Below, piece after piece: positions 32,988 to 40,567 of a stretch of 64,000 bases of DNA (positions are counted from its first letter, which is position 1; each line of letters starts with the position of its first letter). The notes under the pieces were generated by a model. That model did not search any database, had not been told where the DNA came from, and saw nothing but the letters and a program-made list of their open reading frames with translations. The DNA lies in contig DATISY010000067.1 in the NCBI GenBank assembly GCA_035468285.1, positions 1 through 64,000 on the forward strand, given 5' to 3'. This DNA is from PALSA-555 sp035468285 (lineage in GTDB: Bacteria > Actinomycetota > Acidimicrobiia > IMCC26256 > PALSA-555). Made by a program: the position numbers and the translations under genes.

Positions 32988-33919
32988 TGACCCGGGTCCT
33001 CGTCACCGGCGCCGGCGGCGCCGCGGGCGTCGCGGTCATCCGCGCCCTCGCCCAGGCCGGGCACCACACCATCGCCGTCGACGCCGACGAACGCGCCGCG
33101 GGGCTCTGCCTCGCGACCGACGGCCGCGTCATCCCCCCCGCCAGCGACGCCGCCTTCGGCGACGCGCTCACCCGCGTTGTCGAAGAGACGGGACCCGAGG
33201 TCCTGATCGGCACGGTGAGCGAGGAGATCGCCGCGCTGCACGACCTCCGCGACCGCCTCGCCGACGCCGGGGTCGCGACGTGGCTCCCCCCTGCCGACGC
33301 CGTCGCGGTGTGCATCGACAAGTGGAAGTTCGCCCGGGTCCTGCGCGACGCCGGCATCCCCAGCCCCGTCACGGCGCTGGGCAACAGCCACGACGTCCCC
33401 GGCCCCTGGGTCGTGAAGCCCAGGTTCGGGCGGGGCTCGCGCGATGTGTACCGCGTCGACGACCCGATGGAGCTCGCCTGGGCGTGCCGACGCACTCCCG
33501 AGCCCATCGTCCAGACCCGCGCCACCGGCCGCGAGTTCACCGCCGACGTGCTCGTCGCCCACACCGGACAAATCGCGGCGTGCGTACCCCGGTGGCGGGT
33601 CGAGACGAAGGCAGGGATCAGCACGAAGGGTGAGACCTTCACCGACGCGGCCATCGACGACGTGGTCGCCCGAACGGTCGAGGCCGTGGGCCTGCGTGGC
33701 GTGTCGAACCTGCAGGGGTTCCGAGACGACGACGGGGTCTGTGTGATCGAGGTCAACCCGAGGTTCTCGGGTGGGCTCCCACTCGCGCTCGCGGCCGGCG
33801 CCGACCTCGTCGGTCAGATGCTCCGCGGCGCGCTCGACGAGCCACTCCAGCTGGAGCGCCTTCGGTACCGGGCCGGTGTCCGGATGACCCGCTTCTTCGA
33901 CGAACGCTTCGACGGCTGA
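32987..33919 (+). CDS. ATP-grasp ligase (carbamoyl-phosphate-synthase-like)
   Basis: 310-residue ATP-grasp enzyme. The N-terminal Rossmann-like LVTGAGGAAGVAVIRAL is followed by the ATP-grasp core with WVVKPRFGRGSRDVY (phosphate-binding loop), a Glu of REFTADVL, and VIEVNPRFSGG supplying the metal ligands. This subgroup is common in polysaccharide and cell-surface gene clusters, where it probably ligates an amino acid or other carboxylate to a sugar. The exact substrate is unknown. It starts at TGATG, overlapping the previous stop. Confidence 0.82.
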   Translation: MTRVLVTGAGGAAGVAVIRALAQAGHHTIAVDADERAAGLCLATDGRVIPPASDAAFGDALTRVVEETGPEVLIGTVSEEIAALHDLRDRLADAGVATWLPPADAVAVCIDKWKFARVLRDAGIPSPVTALGNSHDVPGPWVVKPRFGRGSRDVYRVDDPMELAWACRRTPEPIVQTRATGREFTADVLVAHTGQIAACVPRWRVETKAGISTKGETFTDAAIDDVVARTVEAVGLRGVSNLQGFRDDDGVCVIEVNPRFSGGLPLALAAGADLVGQMLRGALDEPLQLERLRYRAGVRMTRFFDERFDG

Positions 33920-33920
33920 C

Positions 33921-35072
33921 ATGCGCCTCCTCGTCCCCTTCGGGACCCGCCCCGAGATCGTCAAGCTCGCCCCCGTCGTCGAGGCGCTGCGCGCCGCCGG
34001 TCACGAGGTCCACGCCGTCGCGACCGGCCAGCACGACGACCCGCGCCTCTCCGACCGGTTCTTCGTCGACCTCGGTCTCGTGCCCGACGAGCGGTGGTCC
34101 CTCCCCCACCTCGAGGCGGAACGCGTCGGCGCGCTGCTCACCAACGCGTACGAGACCATCGACATGCGCCGACCCGACGCCGTCCTCCTGCTGGGCGACA
34201 CCCACACCGTCCCGCTGTTCGGGCTCGCCGCCCGACGTTTCGGGGTCCCCGTCGCGCACCTCGAAGCCGGCCTGCGGTCCTTCAACGAACGCTCGCTCGA
34301 GGAGGTCAACCGGCGCACCGTCGCCGCGATGACCTCGCTGCACCTCGCACCGACCGACCTCGCGGCCGGGTTCCTCGCCGCGGAGGGGATCGACCCGCGC
34401 CGGGTGCGGGCGGTCGGCAACCCCATCACGGACACGCTGCGTCTCTACGGCCCCAACCGTCGGCCCCCAGACGAGCGCGACGGCGTCGTCGTCACCGCCC
34501 ACCGAGCCACGAACGTCGACGACCCCGTCCGCCTGGGCCACCTCGTGGAGCTCATCCGCCGCCTCGCCGTCGAGGTCGGCCCCGTCCGGTTCCCGGTCCA
34601 CCCCCGGACCCGCTCCCGGCTCGACGCCACCGGCCAGCTCGCCGACCTCGTCACCGCCCCCGGGGTCGAGCTCCTCGAACCCCTCCCCTACCCCGAGATG
34701 CTCGACGCCATCGCCGGCGCCCGGGTCGTCGTCACCGACTCCGGGGGCCTCCAAGAAGAGGCCGCGTGGCTGGGCGTCCCGACCGTCGTGCTGCGCACCT
34801 CGACGCCCCGGTGGGAGAGCGTCAACGCAGGGATCGCGGCCCTCGTCGGCCTCGACCCCGACCGGGCCGTCGCGGCCGCGGTGGCGTTCAGCGACCCGGA
34901 CACGCAGGCCTGGATCGCCGCGGTGCCGTGCCCGTACGGGGACGGGTTCGTCAGCCGGCGGGTCGCCGCGCTGCTCCACGACCCCGAGATCCACGCTCTC
35001 CTGACCCTCGAGGAGCCCACGCTCCCGGACGGGCCGGCCCTGCCCCGCAGCGTCACGGTCGGTGCCCGATGA
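33921..35072 (+). CDS. wecB: UDP-N-acetylglucosamine 2-epimerase
   Basis: 383-residue non-hydrolysing epimerase interconverting UDP-GlcNAc and UDP-ManNAc, a precursor of surface polymers. FGTRPEIVKLAPV, LGDTHT, HLEAGLRSFN...EEVNRR, VTAHRATN, and VTDSGGLQEEA are the family motifs in order. It follows the ATP-grasp gene by one base and overlaps the HAD gene by ATGA. It supplies an aminosugar to the glycan activity of this operon. Confidence 0.92.
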   Translation: MRLLVPFGTRPEIVKLAPVVEALRAAGHEVHAVATGQHDDPRLSDRFFVDLGLVPDERWSLPHLEAERVGALLTNAYETIDMRRPDAVLLLGDTHTVPLFGLAARRFGVPVAHLEAGLRSFNERSLEEVNRRTVAAMTSLHLAPTDLAAGFLAAEGIDPRRVRAVGNPITDTLRLYGPNRRPPDERDGVVVTAHRATNVDDPVRLGHLVELIRRLAVEVGPVRFPVHPRTRSRLDATGQLADLVTAPGVELLEPLPYPEMLDAIAGARVVVTDSGGLQEEAAWLGVPTVVLRTSTPRWESVNAGIAALVGLDPDRAVAAAVAFSDPDTQAWIAAVPCPYGDGFVSRRVAALLHDPEIHALLTLEEPTLPDGPALPRSVTVGAR

Positions 35073-35782
35073 TCGCCGCGGTGCTCTTCGACCTCGACGA
35101 CACCCTCTATGACCAGCGCCAGTTCCTGGACGGCGCCTGGCGGGCCGTCGCGGCCCGGGCCGCCCTCGACGGCGTGGACCCCGACGAGTTCGAGTCTGCG
35201 CTCCGCGACCTCGCCACCCACGGCAGCGACCGGGGCCACATCATCGACCTGGCCCTCGCCCAGGTGGGTGCGCCGTCCGTCGCGGTACCCGACCTCGTCG
35301 CGCAGTTCCGGCGGCACCGACCCGAGCGGCTCGAGCCCTACCCCGGTGTGCTCGACGCCCTCACCGGGCTGCAGCGACGCGTGCCGCTCGGTCTCATCTC
35401 CGACGGCGACCCGGTCATCCAGCGCGCCAAGCTCGACGCGCTCGGCGTCGAGCGGTTCTTCACCAGCGTCGTGTTCAGCGACGAGCACGGCCGCGCGCAC
35501 CGCAAACCCGATCCCCTCCCGTTCCGACGCGCGCTCACCGAGCTCGGGGTCGACGCCCGCGACGCCGTCTACATCGGTGACCGCCCGGCGAAGGACGTCG
35601 TCGGCCCGGTCGGGGTCGGGATGCGCGCCATCCGGGTCCAGACCGGCGAGTGGCGTGCCGAGCCCGACGACCCGCGCGCGTGGGCGTCGGTGCCCACCGT
35701 CGTCGACGCCGTCACCCTGGTCCGCCGCGCACTCCCCTGGGTCGCGACGGTCGACGAGCCCGCCAGCGCGGCACATCGCTAG
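35069..35782 (+). CDS. HAD-superfamily hydrolase
   Basis: 237-residue phosphatase-type HAD protein with all four motifs: FDLDDTLYD (nucleophile Asp), LISDGD, HRKPDPLPF (Lys) and YIGDRPAKDV. It has a helical cap between motifs 1 and 2. It probably dephosphorylates a sugar phosphate or similar metabolite, and being last in the wecB operon fits nucleotide-sugar metabolism. Start ATG 35069 overlaps the epimerase stop. Confidence 0.86.
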   Translation: MIAAVLFDLDDTLYDQRQFLDGAWRAVAARAALDGVDPDEFESALRDLATHGSDRGHIIDLALAQVGAPSVAVPDLVAQFRRHRPERLEPYPGVLDALTGLQRRVPLGLISDGDPVIQRAKLDALGVERFFTSVVFSDEHGRAHRKPDPLPFRRALTELGVDARDAVYIGDRPAKDVVGPVGVGMRAIRVQTGEWRAEPDDPRAWASVPTVVDAVTLVRRALPWVATVDEPASAAHR

Positions 35783-35788
35783 CGGCGC

Positions 35789-35801
35789 CGCCAGGTTGGC
35801 G
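35789..35801. terminator. Small hairpin between convergent genes
   Basis: CGCCA/TGGCG with GGT loop in the 30-nt gap between the HAD gene and the opposing acetyltransferase. The surrounding TAGCGGCGCCG...GGCGTCCCG resembles the sequence after the NRAMP gene near 8470. Confidence 0.4.
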
Positions 35802-35812
35802 TCCCGCGCTCG

Positions 35813-36619
35813 TCAGAGCCGGATGAGGACGCGGTACCGGTAGCGCTCGCGGTAGCCCATGCGCGCGTAGGTCGATTCGCCGAACGGGGATGCCTCCAGC
35901 GTGAGGAGCTGCGCGCCCCGAGCGAAGGCTTCGTTCGTGACGGCGCGGGTGACGACATCGCCCAGGCCGCGGCCCCGGGCCGCGTCGGCGCACGCGACCC
36001 AGCCCACGTACCCGTCCGGCTCAGGGCCGAACAGGACGGCGAGCGCGCCGGCGACGACGACGCCGTCGAGCTCGGCGACCGCGACGACGCAGTCGGAGCC
36101 GAGCAGGACGTCGGGGGTGTCGACCGGTGTGCGGGTCGCTGCTTCGGGGACGCCCAGATGGGTGAACGCCTGCCCGGCGACGGCTGCGTACGCGGCGACG
36201 TCAGCGGGGAGCTCAGCCAGCCGGACGGTGATCCCCTCGGGCGGGGTGCGTGGCTCGAGTGGCTGCTCGCACACCATCTCGGGGGTCTGGGCCCACTCCT
36301 GGAAGCCACGCGGCGTGAGTCGCTCGTGGAGGTCGTCGTCGGCGCCGACCCGGGCGAAGACGCACCCGGTCTTGCCGTGCCGGTCGAGGAACGCGGTCAG
36401 GGTGTCGACCCACGCGTCCGCCGGCAGCGAGCTCGCCGAGCGGACCGCGGAGCGGGTGCTCGGGAAGTCGATGGAGCCGGCCACCGCGACGACGCCACCG
36501 TCGTCGAGGAGCTCGCTGCCGGGATCGAGCCGGGCCTGGAAACGCGTGAAGGCGCACAGGTTGTCGTGGGCCCGGTCGTCGATGGTGGGGGGCTCGCCGG
36601 CGGGTGACGCGACGCTCAC
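35813..36619 (-). CDS. GNAT-family acetyltransferase (two-domain)
   Basis: 268-residue protein. The C-terminal half (about 130-268) is a GNAT fold with GWVACADAARGRGLGDVVTRAV, the acetyl-CoA loop, and LEASPFGESTYARMGYRERYRYRV. The N-terminal half (about 20-120) looks like a degenerate second GNAT domain. The substrate is unknown. GTG 36619 overlaps the Nudix stop (GTGA), which fixes the start although the frame stays open upstream. It is last in a three-gene minus-strand operon. Confidence 0.8.
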   Translation of the reverse strand: MSVASPAGEPPTIDDRAHDNLCAFTRFQARLDPGSELLDDGGVVAVAGSIDFPSTRSAVRSASSLPADAWVDTLTAFLDRHGKTGCVFARVGADDDLHERLTPRGFQEWAQTPEMVCEQPLEPRTPPEGITVRLAELPADVAAYAAVAGQAFTHLGVPEAATRTPVDTPDVLLGSDCVVAVAELDGVVVAGALAVLFGPEPDGYVGWVACADAARGRGLGDVVTRAVTNEAFARGAQLLTLEASPFGESTYARMGYRERYRYRVLIRL

Positions 36620-37050
36620 GAGTCCGTCGGGGGTGTCGGGAGGCGGTGGAGGTCGGTGAGGACGTCGACGGCCTCGAGGAAGTCGACGAGGCCGGCGACG
36701 AGCCGGTAGCTGCCGAGGTCGGGGATCGGGACCCACGCGGCCTCAGCGGCGTCGTCACCGGCCCGGACGGGGGCATCGGGGTCGAGGACCGTGACCCGGA
36801 AGTCGAGGATGACGAAGTGCCGGTCGTCGTCGAACCGTTCGACCCAGCCGAGGAGCTCGTCGACGACGACGTCGAGGCCGGTCTCCTCGAGGACCTCGCG
36901 CACGACCGCGGCTTCGACAGGCTCCCCCGCCGCGACGCGGCCACCGGGGACGGACCACTCCCCCGCCGCCGGCCCGTGCCCGCGGCGGACGAGGAGAAGC
37001 CGGTCGTCGCTCACCGCGACACCGCCGACGGCGAGTTCAGGACCGTTCAC
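36616..37050 (-). CDS. Nudix hydrolase
   Basis: 144-residue pyrophosphohydrolase. The Nudix box G-x5-E-x7-R-E-x2-E-E-x-G is intact (residues about 38-60, GGRVAAGEP...REVLEETGL). Family members clean up nucleotide diphosphate derivatives such as ADP-ribose, oxidised dNTPs or NADH, and the specific one cannot be told here. It starts at GTG 37050 overlapping the upstream acetyltransferase stop, and ends overlapping the next acetyltransferase. Confidence 0.88.
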   Translation of the reverse strand: MNGPELAVGGVAVSDDRLLLVRRGHGPAAGEWSVPGGRVAAGEPVEAAVVREVLEETGLDVVVDELLGWVERFDDDRHFVILDFRVTVLDPDAPVRAGDDAAEAAWVPIPDLGSYRLVAGLVDFLEAVDVLTDLHRLPTPPTDS

Positions 37051-37526
37051 CGGTCGTCGTCTCGGATGGGGTGGTGCATGACGAGGAGCCGGGCGACGAA
37101 GCCCTGCTCCTCGAAGAAGTTCTTCGTCGCCCGATGCCCCGGCAAGGCGAGCGTGTCGACACCGACGCAGCGACGCTCCGTCGCGAACGCGAGGAGCGCC
37201 TCGGTCATCGCTTCCCCGACGCTGACCGACCGCGCCTCGGGCTCGACGAACAGCTCGGTGATCCGACCGAGCAGCTCGTTCGTGGAAAGGACCTCGACCT
37301 CGAGGACACCGAACCCGACGATCACGTCATCGATGAGGCCGACCACGACGCGGATGTCGGGGTGCGTGAGCAGCGCAGCGAAGGTCGCTTCGAGGGGTTC
37401 GGGTCGGGCGTCGCGGGCCGCCAAGAGCGCACCGCCGCGCATCGGGACGAGCTCGTCGCGCAGCTCCCGGGCGAGCGCGGCGACACGGGGCAGGTCGCCA
37501 CGCTCGGCGGGCCGGCAGCGTTCCAC
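37047..37526 (-). CDS. GNAT-family N-acetyltransferase
   Basis: 159-residue single-domain GNAT protein: RPAERGDLPRVAALARELRDE at the start, the central beta strands IVGFGVLEVEV and ITELFVEPEARSVSVGEAMTEAL (acetyl-CoA pyrophosphate loop), then LALPGHRATKNFFEEQGF. First gene of the GNAT-Nudix-GNAT operon. Substrate unknown. Confidence 0.83.
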   Translation of the reverse strand: MERCRPAERGDLPRVAALARELRDELVPMRGGALLAARDARPEPLEATFAALLTHPDIRVVVGLIDDVIVGFGVLEVEVLSTNELLGRITELFVEPEARSVSVGEAMTEALLAFATERRCVGVDTLALPGHRATKNFFEEQGFVARLLVMHHPIRDDDR

Positions 37527-37535
37527 CGGCGAGGC

Positions 37536-38096
37536 TCAGGCGACCGGGTGGTTGAGCTGCTCGATCTTGCCGAGCACCGTGTTCCGGGCCCGGTGCTCGG
37601 TCTCGTACGCCCGGATGGCGTCGAGCTCGGCGCGGGACAAGCCGTCGAGGTGCTCGACGACTTGGGAGGCGGACAGCTCGTCATAGTCGGGGATGGCGAG
37701 GTGGCGGCCGTTCCCCGCGGCGCCCGTCGCGGGTGGCGGGCTCGCCGTGTCCCGCACCGGGCCCGTCGCCGGGGGCGCCGTGCCCGTCGGGTTGCCGAGC
37801 AGCGTGTTGAGCGCGTTGATGGCCGTCTCGGCCTGCTCCCGGACCCTCGTGATCCCGTCGGTGACGATCCGGGTCACATGGGGGCCGCCGTGGTTCGTGG
37901 CGAACTCGCCGACGGCGCGGGCCTGACCGAGCTGACCGCCGACCGACTTGCGCTGCTCGTCGACGACCGACCGGCCCCTGGCGACGAAGAGCTTCACGAA
38001 CGACGGTGCGGTGTCACGGAGGTAGAGGGCGAACCCGAGCGGCCCGTAGACGAGGAGCTCGAGAGCCTTGTCGGTGGCGTCATGGTCGTCAGGCAC
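37536..38096 (-). CDS. Actinobacterial helical hypothetical protein (lipid-droplet-like N-terminus)
   Basis: 186-residue protein. Residues 10-60 are amphipathic helices (LELLVYGPLGFALYLRDTAPSFVKLFVARG), resembling actinobacterial granule-associated proteins. A Pro/Ala-rich linker (about 100-130) follows. A C-terminal helical motif reads IPDYDELSASQVVEHLDGLS...LDAIRAYETEHRARNTVLGKI, a conserved actinobacterial module of unknown function. GTG 38096 overlaps the lnt stop by 8 nt. Confidence 0.65.
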   Translation of the reverse strand: MPDDHDATDKALELLVYGPLGFALYLRDTAPSFVKLFVARGRSVVDEQRKSVGGQLGQARAVGEFATNHGGPHVTRIVTDGITRVREQAETAINALNTLLGNPTGTAPPATGPVRDTASPPPATGAAGNGRHLAIPDYDELSASQVVEHLDGLSRAELDAIRAYETEHRARNTVLGKIEQLNHPVA

Positions 38097-39708
38097 CGGG
38101 TGCTCCTTCGGCTCGGTGACGTGCCGGCGAGTCTACGGGGACGTCCCGCCGGGACCGTCGCCCAGCGACGAACGCCACGGCGAGGAGCGCCACCGCGGAG
38201 CCGACGAGGACCCACTCACCGAAGCGGACGAACGGGGTCTCACCGGTGGTGGTCAGCAACGTCCCCGTCGTGAGGGCGCTCGTGAACAGGCCGGTGCTCT
38301 GCTGGACCGAGCCGTCGGCGTCGATGACCGCGGTCTCGCCGGAGAGCGCGGCGTGGAGCACGGGGCGGCCCGTCTCCGCGGCGCGCATCTGGCCCGTCGC
38401 GACGTGCGTCGCGGCGATACCGGACCGGCCGTAGGACCGGTCGCTGGTGCTCACGACGATCGCTTGGGCGCCGTCACGGACGAAGCCTCGAACCAGGGGC
38501 GCGTACGCCGACTCGTAGCAGATCACGGTCCCGAACGGTCGCCCCGCGGCGTGGAACAGGACGCGGCGGTTCCCGGCGGTGAAGTCGTAGGGGATCTGGC
38601 GGAGGTCGCTGATGAACGTGAGCTGGCGGCGCAGCGGGACGTACTCCCCGAACGGGACGAGGTGCTGCTTGGCGTACACGCCGAGGAGGCGCCCGTCGGG
38701 CCCGTACGCGAGGTTCGCGTTGTACAGGAGGCCGTTGGGGGCCCGGTAGCGGGCGTTGACCAGCACCACCGCGCCGTGCTTCGCCGCCAGGTCGACGATG
38801 CGCTGCCGGAGCGGCGGGAGCTCCTCGGGGTCGTAGTCGAGCGCGGACTCGGGGAACACGATCAGGTCGTAGTGGCCCTGCAACCGGTCGGCGAGCGCGA
38901 AGTGCGCGTTGGTGAGGTCCTGATCGGCGATCTGGATCGGGCTGCTCGGCCCTTCCTGCTGGTCGCCCTGGAGGAGCGCGAAGTGGAGCCGGCCCGTCGT
39001 GCGGGGCTGGTAGCGGGTGACGTCAGCGACCGCGGCGAGCGCCAGGAGCCCGACGAGCCCGGCCGCGGCGAGCGTGAGGGGACGCGGGACGGCCGGCCGG
39101 GACGCGACGAGCGCGTCGAGGACGAACCCGTTGAACGCGACGACGACGAACGTCACGAGCGCGACACCACCGAAGCTGGCGAGCGCGCGGGCCGCCCCGA
39201 TGTTGTGGAGCGCGATGCCGGTCTCGCCCCACGCCAACCCGCCGAGGGGCCAGCGGCCCCGGAGCGACTCGAAGAACACCCACACCGCGGCGGTGAGGAA
39301 CGGGCTGCGGATCCCCCGCCGTGCGAACGCGGCGACGAGCGCGCCGGTCGCGGCGTAGTAGCAGGCCGCCGCGACGATGAGGGAGACGGTCCCGGTGTAG
39401 CCGGTGTTGGTGAGCCCGGCCATCAGGACACCGAGGAACGCCAGCGCGAACACGAAGCTGTCGCGGGCCGCGCTGAGGGGGGTCGCGTCGCGCCAGGCCC
39501 ACAGGAGCGGGACGAGCGCGACGAGCGCGAGCGGCCCGAGGTCGGCCGGCGGGTACGCGAGGGCGAGGAGCACCCCCGACACCACGGCGGCGAGGAGCCG
39601 CAGCTGGGTGCGGCGCCGGGCCGCCGGCGCAGGGACGCTCAGGCGCAGTCGCGGCAGAGCATCCGCTCCTCGTCGGCTAGCTGGTTGCGGGGCAGGACGA
39701 GGAAGCAT
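38089..39708 (-). CDS. lnt: Apolipoprotein N-acyltransferase
   Basis: 539-residue membrane enzyme adding the third acyl chain to lipoproteins. About six N-terminal helices (from residue 36) precede a nitrilase domain with the Glu-Lys-Cys triad: Glu in FPESALDYD, Lys in YAKQHLVPFGEYVP, Cys in VICYESAY. A final helix lies at about 505-525. The ATG at 39708 lies 70 nt inside the upstream zinc-ribbon gene. No later ATG/GTG exists before the first helix, so the long overlap or a rare start must be real. Confidence 0.87.
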   Translation of the reverse strand: MLPRPAPQPASRRGADALPRLRLSVPAPAARRRTQLRLLAAVVSGVLLALAYPPADLGPLALVALVPLLWAWRDATPLSAARDSFVFALAFLGVLMAGLTNTGYTGTVSLIVAAACYYAATGALVAAFARRGIRSPFLTAAVWVFFESLRGRWPLGGLAWGETGIALHNIGAARALASFGGVALVTFVVVAFNGFVLDALVASRPAVPRPLTLAAAGLVGLLALAAVADVTRYQPRTTGRLHFALLQGDQQEGPSSPIQIADQDLTNAHFALADRLQGHYDLIVFPESALDYDPEELPPLRQRIVDLAAKHGAVVLVNARYRAPNGLLYNANLAYGPDGRLLGVYAKQHLVPFGEYVPLRRQLTFISDLRQIPYDFTAGNRRVLFHAAGRPFGTVICYESAYAPLVRGFVRDGAQAIVVSTSDRSYGRSGIAATHVATGQMRAAETGRPVLHAALSGETAVIDADGSVQQSTGLFTSALTTGTLLTTTGETPFVRFGEWVLVGSAVALLAVAFVAGRRSRRDVPVDSPARHRAEGAPGA

Positions 39709-40136
39709 GACGAGCAGAGGAACTCGCCGGGGCGGCGGGGCACGATCTTGGCGGGCGCTTCGCCGGGCTCGACGTCCACCTCCTCTTCCTCGACCTCTTC
39801 CTCTTCGTCCTCGAGAGTGGCGCTGGCGGTGCGCTCCTGCAGGAGCGCGTCGAGTGGCGCCTCGACATCGTCGGGGTGCAGCTCCTCGTCGAGGTCGATG
39901 ACGTCCTCGTCCTCTTCGCCTTCACCCGCGACGACGACCGCCGCCGCGACGGGCACGGCCGGCTCAGCCGGGATCTCACCGTCGACGACTTCCACGACCG
40001 CGGGAAGGTCGGCGTCGTCCGCGAGGTCGGGGTCGAGGTCGTCGTTGAGCGCGTCGTCTTCCTCCTCGAGCTCCTCTTCGTCGAGGTCGTCGCCGAGCTC
40101 GGCGTCGTCTTCCTCCTCGAACTCTTCGTCGGTCAT
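39639..40136 (-). CDS. Acidic protein with C-terminal zinc ribbon (DUF4193-like)
   Basis: 165-residue protein. Most of it is Asp/Glu-rich and probably disordered (residues 1-125). The C-terminus is a zinc ribbon, FLCSSCFLVLPRNQL...MLCRDCA, typical of an actinobacterial DUF4193-type protein. These small acidic zinc proteins are conserved and often sit near transcription or cell-division genes, but their role is unknown. The ATG at 40136 is chosen because the acidic domain starts there. A long, structured upstream region precedes it. Confidence 0.7.
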   Translation of the reverse strand: MTDEEFEEEDDAELGDDLDEEELEEEDDALNDDLDPDLADDADLPAVVEVVDGEIPAEPAVPVAAAVVVAGEGEEDEDVIDLDEELHPDDVEAPLDALLQERTASATLEDEEEEVEEEEVDVEPGEAPAKIVPRRPGEFLCSSCFLVLPRNQLADEERMLCRDCA

Positions 40137-40305
40137 GTTCGCTCCAGCGGCCGGATTGGAGTGCTGCACAGTCGCGAACCACGCGCCGGCCGCCTCATCG
40201 GGGCCGGAGCATACGCCTGCGCCCCGGCGGCACAGGGAACGCGCGCGACGCCGCGTCCATTCCCGGTCCGGGGACCGCCACGGGCGGCCCGGCAGGTGTG
40301 GTGGA

Positions 40306-40394
40306 GGGCCCAGGAGACCGTTGGGGCCACTGGTTGGCCCGGTCTGCCCGGCAGACGGGTTATCGCAGCGTTCTCTACTTGATCTCCTGGGCCC
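40306..40394 (-). ncRNA. Multibranched RNA-like element upstream of the zinc-ribbon gene
   Basis: A perfect 12-bp closing stem (GGGCCCAGGAGA 40306-40317 with TCTCCTGGGCCC 40383-40394) encloses two perfect hairpins: GGGCCA/TGGCCC with a 5-nt loop (40324-40340) and GTCTGC/GCAGAC with a 3-nt loop (40342-40356). One side keeps about 26 unpaired bases. No coding frame explains it. It may be a 5'-leader element of the minus-strand gene or an independent small RNA. Strand is inferred from the neighbours. Confidence 0.5.
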
Positions 40395-40567
40395 CCCTGG
40401 CCCCTGTGCTGTCCCCCCCTCCGGTCCGCGCGCTACCGGAAATCACGACCAAGAAAGGCGGTCAGGGACGCATGTAGTACGCCCGACGGGAGGGGCGGCT
40501 GTCAAGCGCCGGGTGTGGCCCCTGACCTGCCCAATCACGCGTCGGAGCAGGTCAGCGACCCGAGAAC
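40395..40567 (-). promoter_or_regulatory. Intergenic region with candidate minus-strand promoter
   Basis: Holds a minus-strand consensus -35 TTGACA (40500-40505) and a TACTAC -10-like box (40474-40479) at a long 20-nt spacing. If used, the transcript would run through the 40306-40394 element to the zinc-ribbon gene. Confidence 0.3.

Noticed and set aside
40306..40420. 6C RNA or small SRP RNA
   Set aside because: The element has C-runs nearby, but not the two C-rich loops of 6C, and it lacks the GGAAGG tetraloop region of SRP RNA.
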